From NCBI RefSeq assembly GCF_021922985.1, contig NZ_CP040788.1, positions 1,550,001 to 1,614,000 of the forward strand: a DNA stretch of 64,000 nucleotides, in the 5' to 3' direction. A program made the translations under genes and the position numbers. Within the stretch, counting starts at the first letter, position 1, and each line of letters starts with the position of its first letter. The stretch is from Clavibacter michiganensis subsp. tessellarius (GTDB lineage Bacteria; Actinomycetota; Actinomycetes; Actinomycetales; Microbacteriaceae). Shown in pieces: positions 53,317 through 62,013 of the stretch. The notes beneath the pieces were generated by a model that was not told the origin of the DNA, searched no databases, and worked only from the letters and a program-made list of their open reading frames with translations.

Positions 53317-53871
53317 CTAGGGCAGGTCGATCCGGAACAGCTCGCACTCCGTGCCGTAGTAGGCGCGCGTGCGGCCGAGGTCGCGCATGCCGATGCGGCG
53401 GGCCACCGCCTGCGAGGCCGCGTTCGCCGGGTCCGTCACCGCGAGGACGCGCGCGAGGCCGCCGTCGGCCGCGTGGGCGAGCACCCGGCGGGCCGCCTCG
53501 GTCGCGATGCCGCGGCCCCAGGCGTCCGGGTGCAGGTGCCAGCCGATCTCGGTCTCGCCCTCCTCGGGGACGTCGCGCGGGGCGGGGTCGTCGGCGGCGA
53601 CCGGATCGGGGGACGCCGGCAGGTCCTTGAGCAGCAGCGTGCCGAGGAGGGCGCCGCCGTCGCGGTCGGCGATCGCCCAGATGCCGCGCACGGGGTGGTC
53701 GAGCGCGGCGTAGCGGGCGGCGCGCGCGGCGGCCTGCGCGGGATCCGTCTGCACCTGGCCCGAGCCGAGCCAGCGCTGCACGTCGGGGCGCGAGTGCAGG
53801 TCGAGCAGGAAGGACGCGTCGGCCTCCGTGTAGGCGCGCAGGAGCAGGCGGTCGGTGGCGAGGTCGGGCAT
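53317..53871 (-). CDS. GNAT-family N-acetyltransferase (RimJ/RimL type)
   Basis: The 184-residue enzyme has the acetyl-CoA motif A (HLHPDAWGRGIATEAARRVLAH) and the ribosomal-protein acetyltransferase start TDRLLLRAYTEADA. Target unknown. It is divergent from the zinc-ribbon nuclease gene, 96 bases apart, and both have leaderless promoters. Confidence 0.92.
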   Translation of the reverse strand: MPDLATDRLLLRAYTEADASFLLDLHSRPDVQRWLGSGQVQTDPAQAAARAARYAALDHPVRGIWAIADRDGGALLGTLLLKDLPASPDPVAADDPAPRDVPEEGETEIGWHLHPDAWGRGIATEAARRVLAHAADGGLARVLAVTDPANAASQAVARRIGMRDLGRTRAYYGTECELFRIDLP

Positions 53872-53877
53872 CGGACC

Positions 53878-53883
53878 AGGGTA
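53878..53883 (-). promoter_or_regulatory. -10 box of a leaderless promoter, GNAT gene
   Basis: TACCCT is followed by six bases and then the ATG at 53871. Confidence 0.55.
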
Positions 53884-53955
53884 GGGGCGGGACGCGGGCC
53901 GGCGCGCGCGGCGCCGGGCATCCGGCCGCCGAGGGCCGAGGTCGGTGGCTCCCCC

Positions 53956-53961
53956 TACCGT
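53956..53961 (+). promoter_or_regulatory. -10 box of a leaderless promoter, zinc-ribbon nuclease gene
   Basis: TACCGT is followed by six bases and then the ATG at 53968. Confidence 0.55.
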
Positions 53962-53967
53962 GACCGC

Positions 53968-55146
53968 ATGCCCGAACCGGTGGATGCGTGGTGGGCGCGG
54001 CGCCGCTGGTCGCGCGGCCTCGACGTGCCGTACCCGGTGGGCACCTACCGGGAGGCGTGGGCGTCGTTCCCCGTGCTCATCCGGCAGTACCACCCCGAGT
54101 TCAACCGCGGCATCACGCTCACCCAGGTGCCGCCCGCGGCCGACGTCCTCCTCACCTGGCAGTGCGACGTCGGCCACGTCTTCGTCGCGACCCCCGAGGA
54201 GCAGCGGATGCGGCCGGGCCGCGAGCGCCGCCGCTCGTCCTGGTGCCCGGACTGCGCGGAGGCCGCCGCCCCGCGCACGCCCGTGCTGCCGATGGCCGAC
54301 CGGGTGCGCTGGCCGGGGGCGTCGCCGCTCGTCGCGGGGCCCGTGGCGGGCGGATCCGCCGCGCCGACCGGCAGCGCGTCCGCGGGGTCGCGCCCCTCGC
54401 CCGCCGACTCCCCGCGGGTCCGGCGCGGATCGCGCGACGGCATGCCGTCCGCGCGCGGCACCGGACGCGACCGGCGGGGGAAGGACGGCACGCCGGGCGG
54501 CGCCGCGCGAGCCGGGGCGTCAGCTACCGCGCCGGCCGCCGCGCCCGCCCGCACAGCGTCAGCCGCTGCCGCTGCCGCTGCCGCACCCGGCCCCGCGGTC
54601 CGCCGGTCGGCTCCCGGATCCGCCGCGACCCCCGCCCGCGCGCGCCGCTCCCCCGGCGTCTGCGCGAAGACGCCCGACCTCCCCGTCGGCGAGCCGTTCG
54701 CGAGCGCGTGCGCGCCGCCGCCCGCGTCCGCCGTGGAGGAGCGCCTCCGCCAGGACCTCGCCGCGCGCCTGGAGCACACGCCGGGCCTCAACGCCGTGCG
54801 CCTCGCGCGGCCGTTCTTCGAGCACCTCGAGGCGTGGCCCGACATCCTGCTGCCGGAGCTGCGGGTCGCGATCGAGTACGACTCCACGGGTCGCCACGGC
54901 CTCGAGCACGTCGGCCGCCGCGAGGAGGCCGACCGGCGCAAGGACCGCGCGCTCCGGGCAGCCGGCTGGGAGGTGATCCGCATCCGCACGGGCAAGCTGC
55001 CACCCCTCGGCCCCTACGACCTGTGCGTCTCGGGCCTCACGCGCGGCACGGTGGACGCGCTCCTCGACCGCCTGCGCGAGATCCGCGGGCCGCTGTTCGT
55101 GGACGCCTACCTGCGCGAGGCGCCGCCGTCCGCCGCCGCCGGCTGA
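53968..55146 (+). CDS. Zinc-ribbon protein with DUF559-like PD-(D/E)XK nuclease domain
   Basis: The 392-residue protein starts with a zinc-ribbon module (Cys66, His70, Cys93, Cys96: CDVGH and CPDC). A low-complexity Ala/Pro/Arg linker (about 115-245, with eight alanines in a row) joins it to a C-terminal domain at 250-385. There the pattern LRVAIEYD (Glu303, Asp305), RHG, RRKDRALRAAGWEVIRIR (Lys325) resembles the DUF559/Vsr-type restriction-endonuclease fold. A DNA nickase or repair role is inferred only. It faces a GIY-YIG gene across 60 bases. Confidence 0.82.
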   Translation: MPEPVDAWWARRRWSRGLDVPYPVGTYREAWASFPVLIRQYHPEFNRGITLTQVPPAADVLLTWQCDVGHVFVATPEEQRMRPGRERRRSSWCPDCAEAAAPRTPVLPMADRVRWPGASPLVAGPVAGGSAAPTGSASAGSRPSPADSPRVRRGSRDGMPSARGTGRDRRGKDGTPGGAARAGASATAPAAAPARTASAAAAAAAAPGPAVRRSAPGSAATPARARRSPGVCAKTPDLPVGEPFASACAPPPASAVEERLRQDLAARLEHTPGLNAVRLARPFFEHLEAWPDILLPELRVAIEYDSTGRHGLEHVGRREEADRRKDRALRAAGWEVIRIRTGKLPPLGPYDLCVSGLTRGTVDALLDRLREIRGPLFVDAYLREAPPSAAAG

Positions 55147-55206
55147 TCCGCGCGCGCCCGGCCGTCGGCTCCCGCCCCCGGCTCCCGCCCGCCGACTCCG
55201 CGCACG

Positions 55207-55827
55207 TCAGCTGATCCGCAGCGCCAGCGCCTCGCTGCGCCAACGCGCGAGCAGCTCCCACGGATCCGGCTGCCCGGCCGCGAGCGCCGCCACGTGCGCG
55301 CGCAGCTCGGCGTCGAGCGCGAACCACTCGGTGCGGGCGTACCGCTGCCGCGCGAACCGCTCGTGTCGCGCCCGCTCCACCGCCCGGCCGCCGCGCTCGA
55401 AGGCCAGCAGCTCGTCGTGCCGGAGCGCGCCGAGCCGCTGCCTCGGGTTCGCGCTCGTGCCGATCTTCATCCGGTCGCCGAAGCGGATGTAGTACACGAC
55501 GTCCACGCGAGGCGGCGCCAGCTCCCCGTCCGGGTGCTCGCCGTGCCGCCACTCGCACACCGCGCACAGCCACGCGGAGGGGAAGCGGACGCCGAGGCGG
55601 GATCCGCACGCCGGGCACGGCGACGGCAGCGCGTCCTCCACGCCCCGCTCGCGCTCCGCCCACTCGGCCGCGGCGACGAGGTGCGCCGCGCACAGCGGGA
55701 CGGGGGCGCCGGACTCGGCCGGATCCCCGCAGTCGTCCGCCCGGCAGGCGACCGCGACGGCCCGGGATCCGATCTCGGCACCGCCGCGGGCGACCGCGCG
55801 CCGCCCCGGGGATCGTCTCGACGTCAT
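55207..55827 (-). CDS. GIY-YIG (T5orf172-type) nuclease with zinc ribbon
   Basis: The 206-residue protein has Cys/His pairs at 29-49 and a zinc ribbon at Cys71/Cys74 and Cys88/Cys91. The C-terminal T5orf172-like GIY-YIG domain shows VYYIRFGDRMKIG (112-123), Arg131 in NPRQRLGAL, and RHERF/EWFAL with Glu168. This fold cuts DNA in phage and defence proteins. The substrate is unknown. Its ATG is six bases behind TAGCGT. The partner nuclease-like gene converges on it. Confidence 0.82.
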   Translation of the reverse strand: MTSRRSPGRRAVARGGAEIGSRAVAVACRADDCGDPAESGAPVPLCAAHLVAAAEWAERERGVEDALPSPCPACGSRLGVRFPSAWLCAVCEWRHGEHPDGELAPPRVDVVYYIRFGDRMKIGTSANPRQRLGALRHDELLAFERGGRAVERARHERFARQRYARTEWFALDAELRAHVAALAAGQPDPWELLARWRSEALALRIS

Positions 55828-55833
55828 GCCCCG

Positions 55834-55839
55834 ACGCTA
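55834..55839 (-). promoter_or_regulatory. -10 box of a leaderless promoter, GIY-YIG gene
   Basis: TAGCGT is followed by six bases and then the ATG at 55827. Confidence 0.55.
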
Positions 55840-55898
55840 GGCGCGGGGTCCGACACCGGCGGCGCGCGGAGGGGCATCGGCCCGCCGCGGCCCCACCC

Positions 55899-56303
55899 TC
55901 ACCGCCGCGCCCGCACCACCACCGGCGCCGCGTCGTCGAAGCCGCGGCGGAGCTCCACGGAGGTCCAGGCGACGGGCGCGTCCTGGAAGATCGGCTCGAG
56001 GACCTCCCACATGAGGCGGCTGTCGGATCCCGCGTAGTGCACGTCGTAGGAGTCGTCGCCGAACGCGTTGCCGTCGATCGCGCCCGCCTCGAGCAGCTGC
56101 AGCGCGTCGTCGCCCGCGGCCTCGGTCGCCGCCAGCGACGCGAACGCCTCGTACGCGGAGCCGTCCGCCCCCGCGGCGAAGCGCAGGACGACCCAGTCGT
56201 CGGGCTCGGGCAGGCGGGTCCAGGGACGCGCGGCGGCGACGATCGCGGCCGTCAGCCCCGTGATGATCCCTGTGAGGATCAGCGCGCGGATCCTCGGCGT
56301 CAT
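55899..56303 (-). CDS. Small single-helix membrane protein, unknown function
   Basis: The 134-residue product has a helix at ~6-26 (LILTGIITGLTAAIVAAA) and a ~105-residue outer domain. I see no named family. The ATG at 56303 overlaps the stop of a 16-codon reading frame that has a much better ribosome site, so translation may be coupled. A frameshift in the sequence cannot be excluded. Confidence 0.6.
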   Translation of the reverse strand: MTPRIRALILTGIITGLTAAIVAAARPWTRLPEPDDWVVLRFAAGADGSAYEAFASLAATEAAGDDALQLLEAGAIDGNAFGDDSYDVHYAGSDSRLMWEVLEPIFQDAPVAWTSVELRRGFDDAAPVVVRARR

Positions 56304-56350
56304 GCCCGCACCCGGTCGTGCCCGGCAGCGGCATCCGGAGCAGCGCGCAT
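56300..56350 (-). CDS. Possible 16-codon upstream reading frame
   Basis: An ATG at 56350 with GAGGAGG five bases upstream opens a 16-residue frame (MRAAPDAAAGHDRVRA) that ends in ATGA, overlapping the next start. It may be a coupling leader or the true 5' end of a gene broken by a frameshift. Confidence 0.4.
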   Translation of the reverse strand: MRAAPDAAAGHDRVRA

Positions 56351-56451
56351 GGGACCTCCTCGACCGTCCGGGCCCCGTGGCGGGCGTGGGCAGCCTTCTC
56401 ATCGTCCCAGAAAGACACGCCGCCGGTGCATGTCGGCGTGATCGCGACGGG

Positions 56452-56482
56452 GTACGTTCCCGGAGCGTACGTTCCGGAGTAC
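56452..56482 (+). promoter_or_regulatory. Direct repeat before the MarR-like gene, possible operator
   Basis: GTACGTTCCCGGAG (56452-56465) and GTACGTTCCGGAG (56467-56479) are repeated 15 bases apart, with a third GTAC at 56479. They lie ~55 bases before the regulator start and could be its own binding sites. Confidence 0.5.
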
Positions 56483-56534
56483 GAGCAGTCGTCCCATCCC
56501 GGGTCCCCGTGACACGCTCCACCAGAGGAGCAGC

Positions 56535-56957
56535 ATGACGGACGACCACACGCACCGACGCCTCATCGTCTCGATGTCCGCGGTCTTCGACCGCATGGAC
56601 GCCGCGACCCTCGACGCGTGGTCGGGGCTGACGGGCCTGCAGATCCAGCTGGTGCGGGTGGTCGCGACGGACACGCGCCTCGACCGCACCTCGCTCGCGT
56701 ACTGGACCCGCACGTCGCGCGCGGCGCTCGTCCCGAGCCTGAGCGGCCTGCTGCAGCGGAGGATCCTCGCGGAGGAGTCGGACGACGACGGCTCCCGCCT
56801 GCTGGTCGCGCCCGCCGGCCGCCGCCTGCTCGAGGACGTGCTCGACGCGCGCGTGGCGTGGATCCGCGATGCGGCCAGCGCCGCCCGGCCGCCCATCGAC
56901 GAGGACGACGTGCGCCGAGCGATCGAGTTCATGGAACGGCTCAGCGTCCCGGGCTGA
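56535..56957 (+). CDS. MarR-like winged-helix regulator
   Basis: The 140-residue protein has a MarR-type plan: an N-terminal helix, a helix-turn-helix in TRTSRAALVPSLSGLLQRRI, a wing (EESDDDGSRLLVAPAGRRLL) and a C-terminal dimer helix. The ligand is unknown. The ATG follows AGAGGAG by about seven bases. It precedes an amino-acid permease gene that has its own promoter. Confidence 0.78.
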   Translation: MTDDHTHRRLIVSMSAVFDRMDAATLDAWSGLTGLQIQLVRVVATDTRLDRTSLAYWTRTSRAALVPSLSGLLQRRILAEESDDDGSRLLVAPAGRRLLEDVLDARVAWIRDAASAARPPIDEDDVRRAIEFMERLSVPG

Positions 56958-57065
56958 GGCCGCGTGGCCGTCGCCGCCGCACTGACTGACACCTCTTCGT
57001 CCGCGCGCGCGATACCCGGATCCGAGCGCGGACGCACGCCCCTTCACCGCGGGACACCCCGCCCC

Positions 57066-57071
57066 TAGGGT
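57066..57071 (+). promoter_or_regulatory. -10 box of a leaderless promoter, APC permease
   Basis: TAGGGT is followed by six bases and then the ATG at 57078. Confidence 0.6.
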
Positions 57072-57077
57072 GGGGAA

Positions 57078-58544
57078 ATGGCGAATCCCATCGAGGCCGA
57101 GGCACCCCCGCGCAGCGAGCTGAAGCGCTCCATCACGGTCAAGCAGCTGTACTTCTACGTGGTCGGCGACGTGCTCGGCTCCGGCATCTACGTGCTCGTG
57201 GGCCTCGTGGCCGCGGCCGTGGGCGGCGCGTTCTGGATGGCGTTCCTCGTGGGCGTGTCCATCGCGACCATCACGGGCCTCGCCTACGCGGAGCTCGTCA
57301 CGAAGTACCCGCAGGCCGCGGGCGCCTCGCTCTACATCAACAAGGCGTTCCGCAGCCCGGTGCTCACCTTCTTCATCACCATCTGCATGCTGAGCGCCAA
57401 CATGGCCGCGGTCGGCTCCCTCGCCGCCGGCTTCGTCCGCTACCTCAGCGACCTCATCGGCCTGCCCGAGTCGGCGATCTGGGCGACCACCGGCATCGCC
57501 GTGGCGTTCGTGGCGGTCATCACGCTCATCAACCTCATCGGGATCACCGAGTCCGTCATCGCGAACGTGGTGATGACGTTCGTGGAGATCACCGGCCTCA
57601 TCGTCGTCGTCGCCATCGGGGTCATCGCGCTCGTCGAGGGCGTCGGCGACCCGGGCGTGCTGCTCCAGTTCCAGGTCGAGGGCGGCGCCGGATCCGCGGT
57701 GCTGGCCGTGCTCGCCGGCGTCTCGCTCGCCTTCTTCGCCATGACCGGCTTCGAGAACGCGGCCAACGTCGCCGAGGAGACGGTGGACCCGTCGCGCGCG
57801 TTCCCCCGCGCCCTCATCGGCGGCATGATGACCGCCGGCGTCGTCTACGTGCTCGTCTCCATGGCCGCGGCCCTCGCCGTGCCCATCGGCGACCTCGCCG
57901 GCAACACGCTCCTCGAGGTGATCCGCGCCGACCTCTTCTTCATCCCCGCCGCGGTGATGCTCGTGATCTTCGCCGTGATCGCGATGGTCGCCATCAGCAA
58001 CACGGCGCTCGTGACCGTGGTGGCCCAGTCGCGGATCCTGTTCGGCATGGCCCGCGAGAACGTCGTGCCCGCGGTCTTCGCCAAGGTGCACCCCGCCCGC
58101 CGCAGCCCCTACGTGGCCCTGATCTTCGGCGGCGCCGTGGTGGCGTCGCTGCTCATCATCGGCGCGGCGATCCGCTCCAGCCAGGCCGGCATCCCCGAGG
58201 ACGAGCGGCTCGACATCGTCGACCGCCTCGCGACCATCACCGTGGTGTTCCTCCTCTTCATCTACGCGCTCGTGATCGTGGCGTGCCTGAAGCTCCGCGG
58301 CCACGACGAGACGGCGGACACGTACCGCGCGAACACCCCGCTGCTCATCGTCGGGATCCTCGGGAACGTCGCCGTCCTCATCTACACGCTCGTCGACGAC
58401 CCGGCGGCCCTGTTCTGGGTCGGCGGGCTGCTCGCGCTCGGCCTCGTGCTGTACCTCGCGCAGCGCACCTTCGGGAAGACCCCGCCGGACCTCGAGGCGG
58501 CCGCCGACGTCGCCGCGGCCGGCCCGACCGACCGGGAGGTCTGA
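57078..58544 (+). CDS. APC-superfamily amino-acid permease
   Basis: The 488-residue protein has about 12 helices and the APC start (VVGDVLGSGIYVLVG near 28-42) and FFAMTGFENAANVAEE near 224-239. Substrate unknown. The next gene, a universal stress protein, starts three bases after its stop, so they form one unit. Confidence 0.92.
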   Translation: MANPIEAEAPPRSELKRSITVKQLYFYVVGDVLGSGIYVLVGLVAAAVGGAFWMAFLVGVSIATITGLAYAELVTKYPQAAGASLYINKAFRSPVLTFFITICMLSANMAAVGSLAAGFVRYLSDLIGLPESAIWATTGIAVAFVAVITLINLIGITESVIANVVMTFVEITGLIVVVAIGVIALVEGVGDPGVLLQFQVEGGAGSAVLAVLAGVSLAFFAMTGFENAANVAEETVDPSRAFPRALIGGMMTAGVVYVLVSMAAALAVPIGDLAGNTLLEVIRADLFFIPAAVMLVIFAVIAMVAISNTALVTVVAQSRILFGMARENVVPAVFAKVHPARRSPYVALIFGGAVVASLLIIGAAIRSSQAGIPEDERLDIVDRLATITVVFLLFIYALVIVACLKLRGHDETADTYRANTPLLIVGILGNVAVLIYTLVDDPAALFWVGGLLALGLVLYLAQRTFGKTPPDLEAAADVAAAGPTDREV

Positions 58545-58547
58545 GCC

Positions 58548-59009
58548 GTGCACGTCATCGTCGCCACCGACGGATCCCGCGCCTCCCTCGAGGCCGCCCG
58601 CCAGTTCCAGGTGATCGCGGACTCCCGCGAGATCACCGAGGTCACCGTGCTCGCCGTCGTGAGCCCCTACGCGGCCGCGCCCTTCGCCAACGAGCTCGGC
58701 CCGCGGCGGGCGACCGGCCAGACCGAGCTCAGCTACCGCCGCGACGCCGAGGCCGCCGTCGACGCGGTCGCGTCGGTCTTCGACGGCTGGGGGCCCACGA
58801 TCCACCGCGACGTCCGCAGCGGATCCCCCGCCACTGAGATCATCCGCGCCGCCGAGGAGCTCTCCGCGGGCCTGATCTCCATGGCCGCGGGCAGCCGCGG
58901 CCTCACCGCGACGATCCTTCTCGGCAGCACGGCGTCGCGCGTCCAGCACTCGGCGCCCTGCCCGGTGCTGATCTGCCGGCCGACGGTGCGCGGGCCGATC
59001 GCGGACTGA
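58548..59009 (+). CDS. Universal stress protein, single UspA domain
   Basis: The 153-residue protein has the UspA fold with the nucleotide motif region AAGSRGLTATILLGSTASRV near 122-141 and the end CPVLICRP. A three-base spacing to the permease suggests the USP modulates that carrier, as is known for other transporter-linked USPs. GTG start. Confidence 0.92.
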   Translation: MHVIVATDGSRASLEAARQFQVIADSREITEVTVLAVVSPYAAAPFANELGPRRATGQTELSYRRDAEAAVDAVASVFDGWGPTIHRDVRSGSPATEIIRAAEELSAGLISMAAGSRGLTATILLGSTASRVQHSAPCPVLICRPTVRGPIAD

Positions 59010-59065
59010 GGCGACGGACCCGGGGCCCGTCGCGGACGAGACCGTCGGCCTGGACCCGTCGCGGG

Positions 59066-59662
59066 CTAGGCCGACGGCGTCGCTGCGGCGGTCGCGATCA
59101 GCGTCGTGAGCGTGCTCGGATCCACCGGCCCGAGGATCCGCGAGCTGACGCGGCCCTCCGGATCCAGCACGAGCGTCGACGGCGTCGTGTTGGGGGCGGT
59201 GCGGGCCGCGAAGGCGAGCTGCACCGCGTTGTCCTCCACGTCGAGCACGTTGGCGTAGGGGATGTCGTAGGCGTCCACGAACGCGCGGACGCTGTCGGCC
59301 GAGTCGCGGGTGTCGACGCCGAGGAACGTCGCCGTGTCCGTCGTGGCCGCGCTGACCTCGCGGAGGTCCTTCGCCTCGAGCCGGCACGGGCCGCAGGCGG
59401 CGTACCAGAAGTTGACGACGAGGACCTTCCCGCGGAACTGCTCCGCGTTCACGTCGGCGCCGGACGTGTCCCGCGCGTGGAAGGAGACCGGGTCGCCGCG
59501 CTCGCCCGCCGGGAACTCGGTGACGCGGGCGTCGCCGGTCCCCGCGCCGTCGCCCGAGCGGAAGTCGCTCGCGAGCTGGTCCGTCCCGGTGCACCCGCCG
59601 AGCGCCAGCGCGATCGAGACCGCGAGGGCGGCTGCGGCGGCGGGACGGCGGCGGCGGATCAC
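59066..59662 (-). CDS. TlpA/ResA-like thiol-disulfide lipoprotein
   Basis: The 198-residue product has a lipobox LGGC (Cys24) and a thioredoxin fold with the active site WYAACGPC (Cys90, Cys93), ahead of the cis-proline loop APNTTPSTLV. It likely reduces disulfides on the outer face, for example in cytochrome c or copper-site assembly. No partner gene is adjacent. The GTG at 59662 lies six bases after TAGCAT. Confidence 0.93.
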   Translation of the reverse strand: MIRRRRPAAAAALAVSIALALGGCTGTDQLASDFRSGDGAGTGDARVTEFPAGERGDPVSFHARDTSGADVNAEQFRGKVLVVNFWYAACGPCRLEAKDLREVSAATTDTATFLGVDTRDSADSVRAFVDAYDIPYANVLDVEDNAVQLAFAARTAPNTTPSTLVLDPEGRVSSRILGPVDPSTLTTLIATAAATPSA

Positions 59663-59668
59663 CCCGTC

Positions 59669-59674
59669 ATGCTA
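59669..59674 (-). promoter_or_regulatory. -10 box of a leaderless promoter, TlpA-like gene
   Basis: TAGCAT is followed by six bases and then the GTG at 59662. Confidence 0.55.
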
Positions 59675-59847
59675 CGGCCCGCCGCCGGCCGCCCCGCCCG
59701 AACACCGGCGGATTGTAAAGCCCTTGTGAACACTTCCCGGCCGGGCCCCTCCCCTGCGTATCGTGCTCAGGACCTCCCGGCCCGACGCGTCGCCGGTGGA
59801 GCGGGAGGATCCCCCACCCGAGAACGCCGACACGCACGGAGGCTTTC

Positions 59848-61254
59848 ATGGCACCCGCACCGCAGCTGCACAAGGGACTGACGCAGAGACAGCTCAGCAT
59901 GATCGCGATCGGCGGGGTGATCGGCGCCGGGCTCTTCGTCGGCTCCGGCGTCGTGATCAACGGCGCCGGCCCCGGCGCGTTCCTCACCTACGCGATCTCG
60001 GGCGTCCTCATCATCCTGGTGATGCGGATGCTCGGCGAGATGGCCACCGCGAACCCCAGCACCGGCTCCTTCGCCGACTACGCCCGGCACGCCCTCGGCG
60101 GCTGGGCCGGCTTCTCGATGGGCTGGCTCTACTGGTACTTCTGGGTCATCGTCGTCGGCTTCGAGGCGGTCGCCGGCGCGAAGGCGCTCACCTACTGGTT
60201 CGACGCGCCGCTCTGGCTGCTGTCCCTCGGGCTCATGGCGCTGATGACCGCCACGAACCTCGTCTCCGTCGGCGCGTTCGGCGCCTTCGAGTACTGGTTC
60301 GCGGGGATCAAGGTGGCCGCCATCATCCTTTTCCTCGGCCTCGGCGGGCTCTACGTGCTCGGAATCTGGCCCGGCCGCTCCGCCGACTTCTCGAACCTCG
60401 TGGCGCACGGCGGCTTCTTCCCGAACGGCGTCGGCGCGATCTTCTCCTCGGTCGTCGTCGTGATCTTCTCCATGGTCGGCGCGGAGATCGCCACCATCGC
60501 CGCGGCCGAGTCGAAGGACCCGGCCACCGCGATCCGCAAGTCCACCAACTCGGTGATCCTCCGCATCTCGCTCTTCTTCGTCGGCTCCCTGTTCCTCCTC
60601 GCCGTGATCCTCCCGTGGGACTCCACGGAGCTCGGCGCCTCGCCCTTCGTGAGCGCGTTCGACCGGATGGGCATCCCGTTCGCCGGCGACGTGATGAACG
60701 CGGTCGTCCTCACGGCCGTGCTCTCCTGCCTGAACTCCGGCCTCTACACGGCGTCGCGCATGCTCTTCGTGCTGGCCGGGCGACGCGAGGCGCCGGCGCG
60801 ACTGGTGCAGGTGACGTCCCGAGGCGTGCCGCGCGCGGCGATCCTGCTCTCGTCGGTGGTCGGCTTCCTCTGCGTGATCGCGGCGGCCGTCTCCCCCGAC
60901 ACCGTCTTCCTGTTCCTGCTCAACTCCTCCGGCGCGATCATCCTGTTCGTCTACCTGCTCATCGCGATCTCGCAGATCGTCCTCCGCCGCCGGAACGGAT
61001 CGTCGGGTCTTGTAGTGCGGATGTGGCTGTTCCCCGGCCTCTCGATCCTCACGGTCGTCGGCATCGTCGCGGTGCTCGTGCAGATGGCGCTGGATCCCGA
61101 GATCCGCCCCCAGCTCGTGCTGAGCCTCGTCGCCTGGGCGGTCGTGCTCGGCCTGTACGCGGTGACGAAGGCGCGGGGCGGGTCAGTGGATCCGGTGGCG
61201 GCGCCGGAGACCGACGAGGCGGAGGCCGCCGTCCCCGTCGCGCGCGAGGCCTGA
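59848..61254 (+). CDS. Amino-acid permease, AAT family
   Basis: The 468-residue carrier has about 12 helices and the AAT start QLSMIAIGGVIGAGLFVGSG (16-35), with FSMVGAEIATIAAAESKDP near 210. Relatives move GABA, proline, aspartate or aromatic amino acids; the substrate is not resolved. The ATG follows GGAGG. The upstream bases 59710-59735 are AT-richer (TTGTAAAGC, TTGTGAACAC) and may hold the promoter. Confidence 0.94.
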   Translation: MAPAPQLHKGLTQRQLSMIAIGGVIGAGLFVGSGVVINGAGPGAFLTYAISGVLIILVMRMLGEMATANPSTGSFADYARHALGGWAGFSMGWLYWYFWVIVVGFEAVAGAKALTYWFDAPLWLLSLGLMALMTATNLVSVGAFGAFEYWFAGIKVAAIILFLGLGGLYVLGIWPGRSADFSNLVAHGGFFPNGVGAIFSSVVVVIFSMVGAEIATIAAAESKDPATAIRKSTNSVILRISLFFVGSLFLLAVILPWDSTELGASPFVSAFDRMGIPFAGDVMNAVVLTAVLSCLNSGLYTASRMLFVLAGRREAPARLVQVTSRGVPRAAILLSSVVGFLCVIAAAVSPDTVFLFLLNSSGAIILFVYLLIAISQIVLRRRNGSSGLVVRMWLFPGLSILTVVGIVAVLVQMALDPEIRPQLVLSLVAWAVVLGLYAVTKARGGSVDPVAAPETDEAEAAVPVAREA

Positions 61255-61285
61255 TCCGCCCGCCGGGGCCCGCGTGCCCGCTGGT

Positions 61286-61291
61286 TAGGCT
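61286..61291 (+). promoter_or_regulatory. -10 box of a leaderless promoter, phosphomutase gene
   Basis: TAGGCT is followed by six bases and then the ATG at 61298. Confidence 0.6.
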
Positions 61292-61297
61292 GGCCGC

Positions 61298-61990
61298 ATG
61301 GCGACAGTGATCCTCGTGCGGCACGGACGCACCACAGCGAACGCGACCGGGATCCTGGCGGGGCGCACCCCCGGCGTCGACCTCGACGACACCGGGCGCG
61401 AGCAGGCGGACCGCACAGCCGAGCGGCTCGCCGCGCTGCCGCTGGCGGCCGTCGTGTCCAGCCCGCTGCAGCGCTGCTGGGAGACGGCGCAGCGGATCCT
61501 CGACCGGCAGACGGGTAAGCCCGCCCAGCCCGTCGACCCCGACCTCACCGAGTGCGACTACGGCGACTGGCAGGGCCGCTCCCTCGCCGACCTCGCGAAG
61601 GAGGACCTCTGGTCGCGCGTGCAGTCGCACCCGTCGTCGGTCGTCTTCCCGGGCGGCGAGTCGATGGCGGGGATGCAGACGCGCGCGGTCGCCGCGATCC
61701 GCCGTCACGACGCCGCGATCGAGGCCGAGCACGGGCCGGGCGCCGTGTGGGTCGCGGTCAGCCACGGCGACGTGATCAAGTCGATCCTCGCCGACGCGCT
61801 CGGCACGCACCTCGACCTCTTCCAGCGCATCGACGTGGGCCCGGCGTCCGTCTCGATCGTGCGCTACGGCGCGAGCCGGCCCACCGTCCACGCCACCAAC
61901 AGCGACGCGGGCGACCTCTCCTGGCTGGCCGCGGCCGTCGGATCCGGTGACGCTCCCGTGGGCGGCGGCGCCGGGCACGCGACGCGGTGA
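61298..61990 (+). CDS. Histidine phosphatase, MSMEG_4193-type phosphomutase family
   Basis: The 230-residue enzyme has the phosphohistidine motif LVRHGRT (His9) and the second His in VAVSHGDVIKS. The family is found across actinobacteria next to DUF3090 and SCO1664 genes. Its natural substrate is not established. It is 23 bases before the DUF3090 gene. Confidence 0.93.
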   Translation: MATVILVRHGRTTANATGILAGRTPGVDLDDTGREQADRTAERLAALPLAAVVSSPLQRCWETAQRILDRQTGKPAQPVDPDLTECDYGDWQGRSLADLAKEDLWSRVQSHPSSVVFPGGESMAGMQTRAVAAIRRHDAAIEAEHGPGAVWVAVSHGDVIKSILADALGTHLDLFQRIDVGPASVSIVRYGASRPTVHATNSDAGDLSWLAAAVGSGDAPVGGGAGHATR

Positions 61991-62001
61991 TCCACCGCGC
62001 C

Positions 62002-62007
62002 TAGAGT
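62002..62007 (+). promoter_or_regulatory. -10 box of a leaderless promoter, DUF3090 gene
   Basis: TAGAGT is followed by six bases and then the ATG at 62014, inside the gap after the phosphomutase gene. Confidence 0.55.
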
Positions 62008-62013
62008 GGAGGC

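Noticed and set aside
55837..56418. Frame beginning MSFWDDEKAAHARHG on the minus strand
   Set aside because: After ~45 residues it becomes Arg/Gly-rich shadow sequence. The membrane protein in the neighbouring frame is more credible, though a frameshift is possible.
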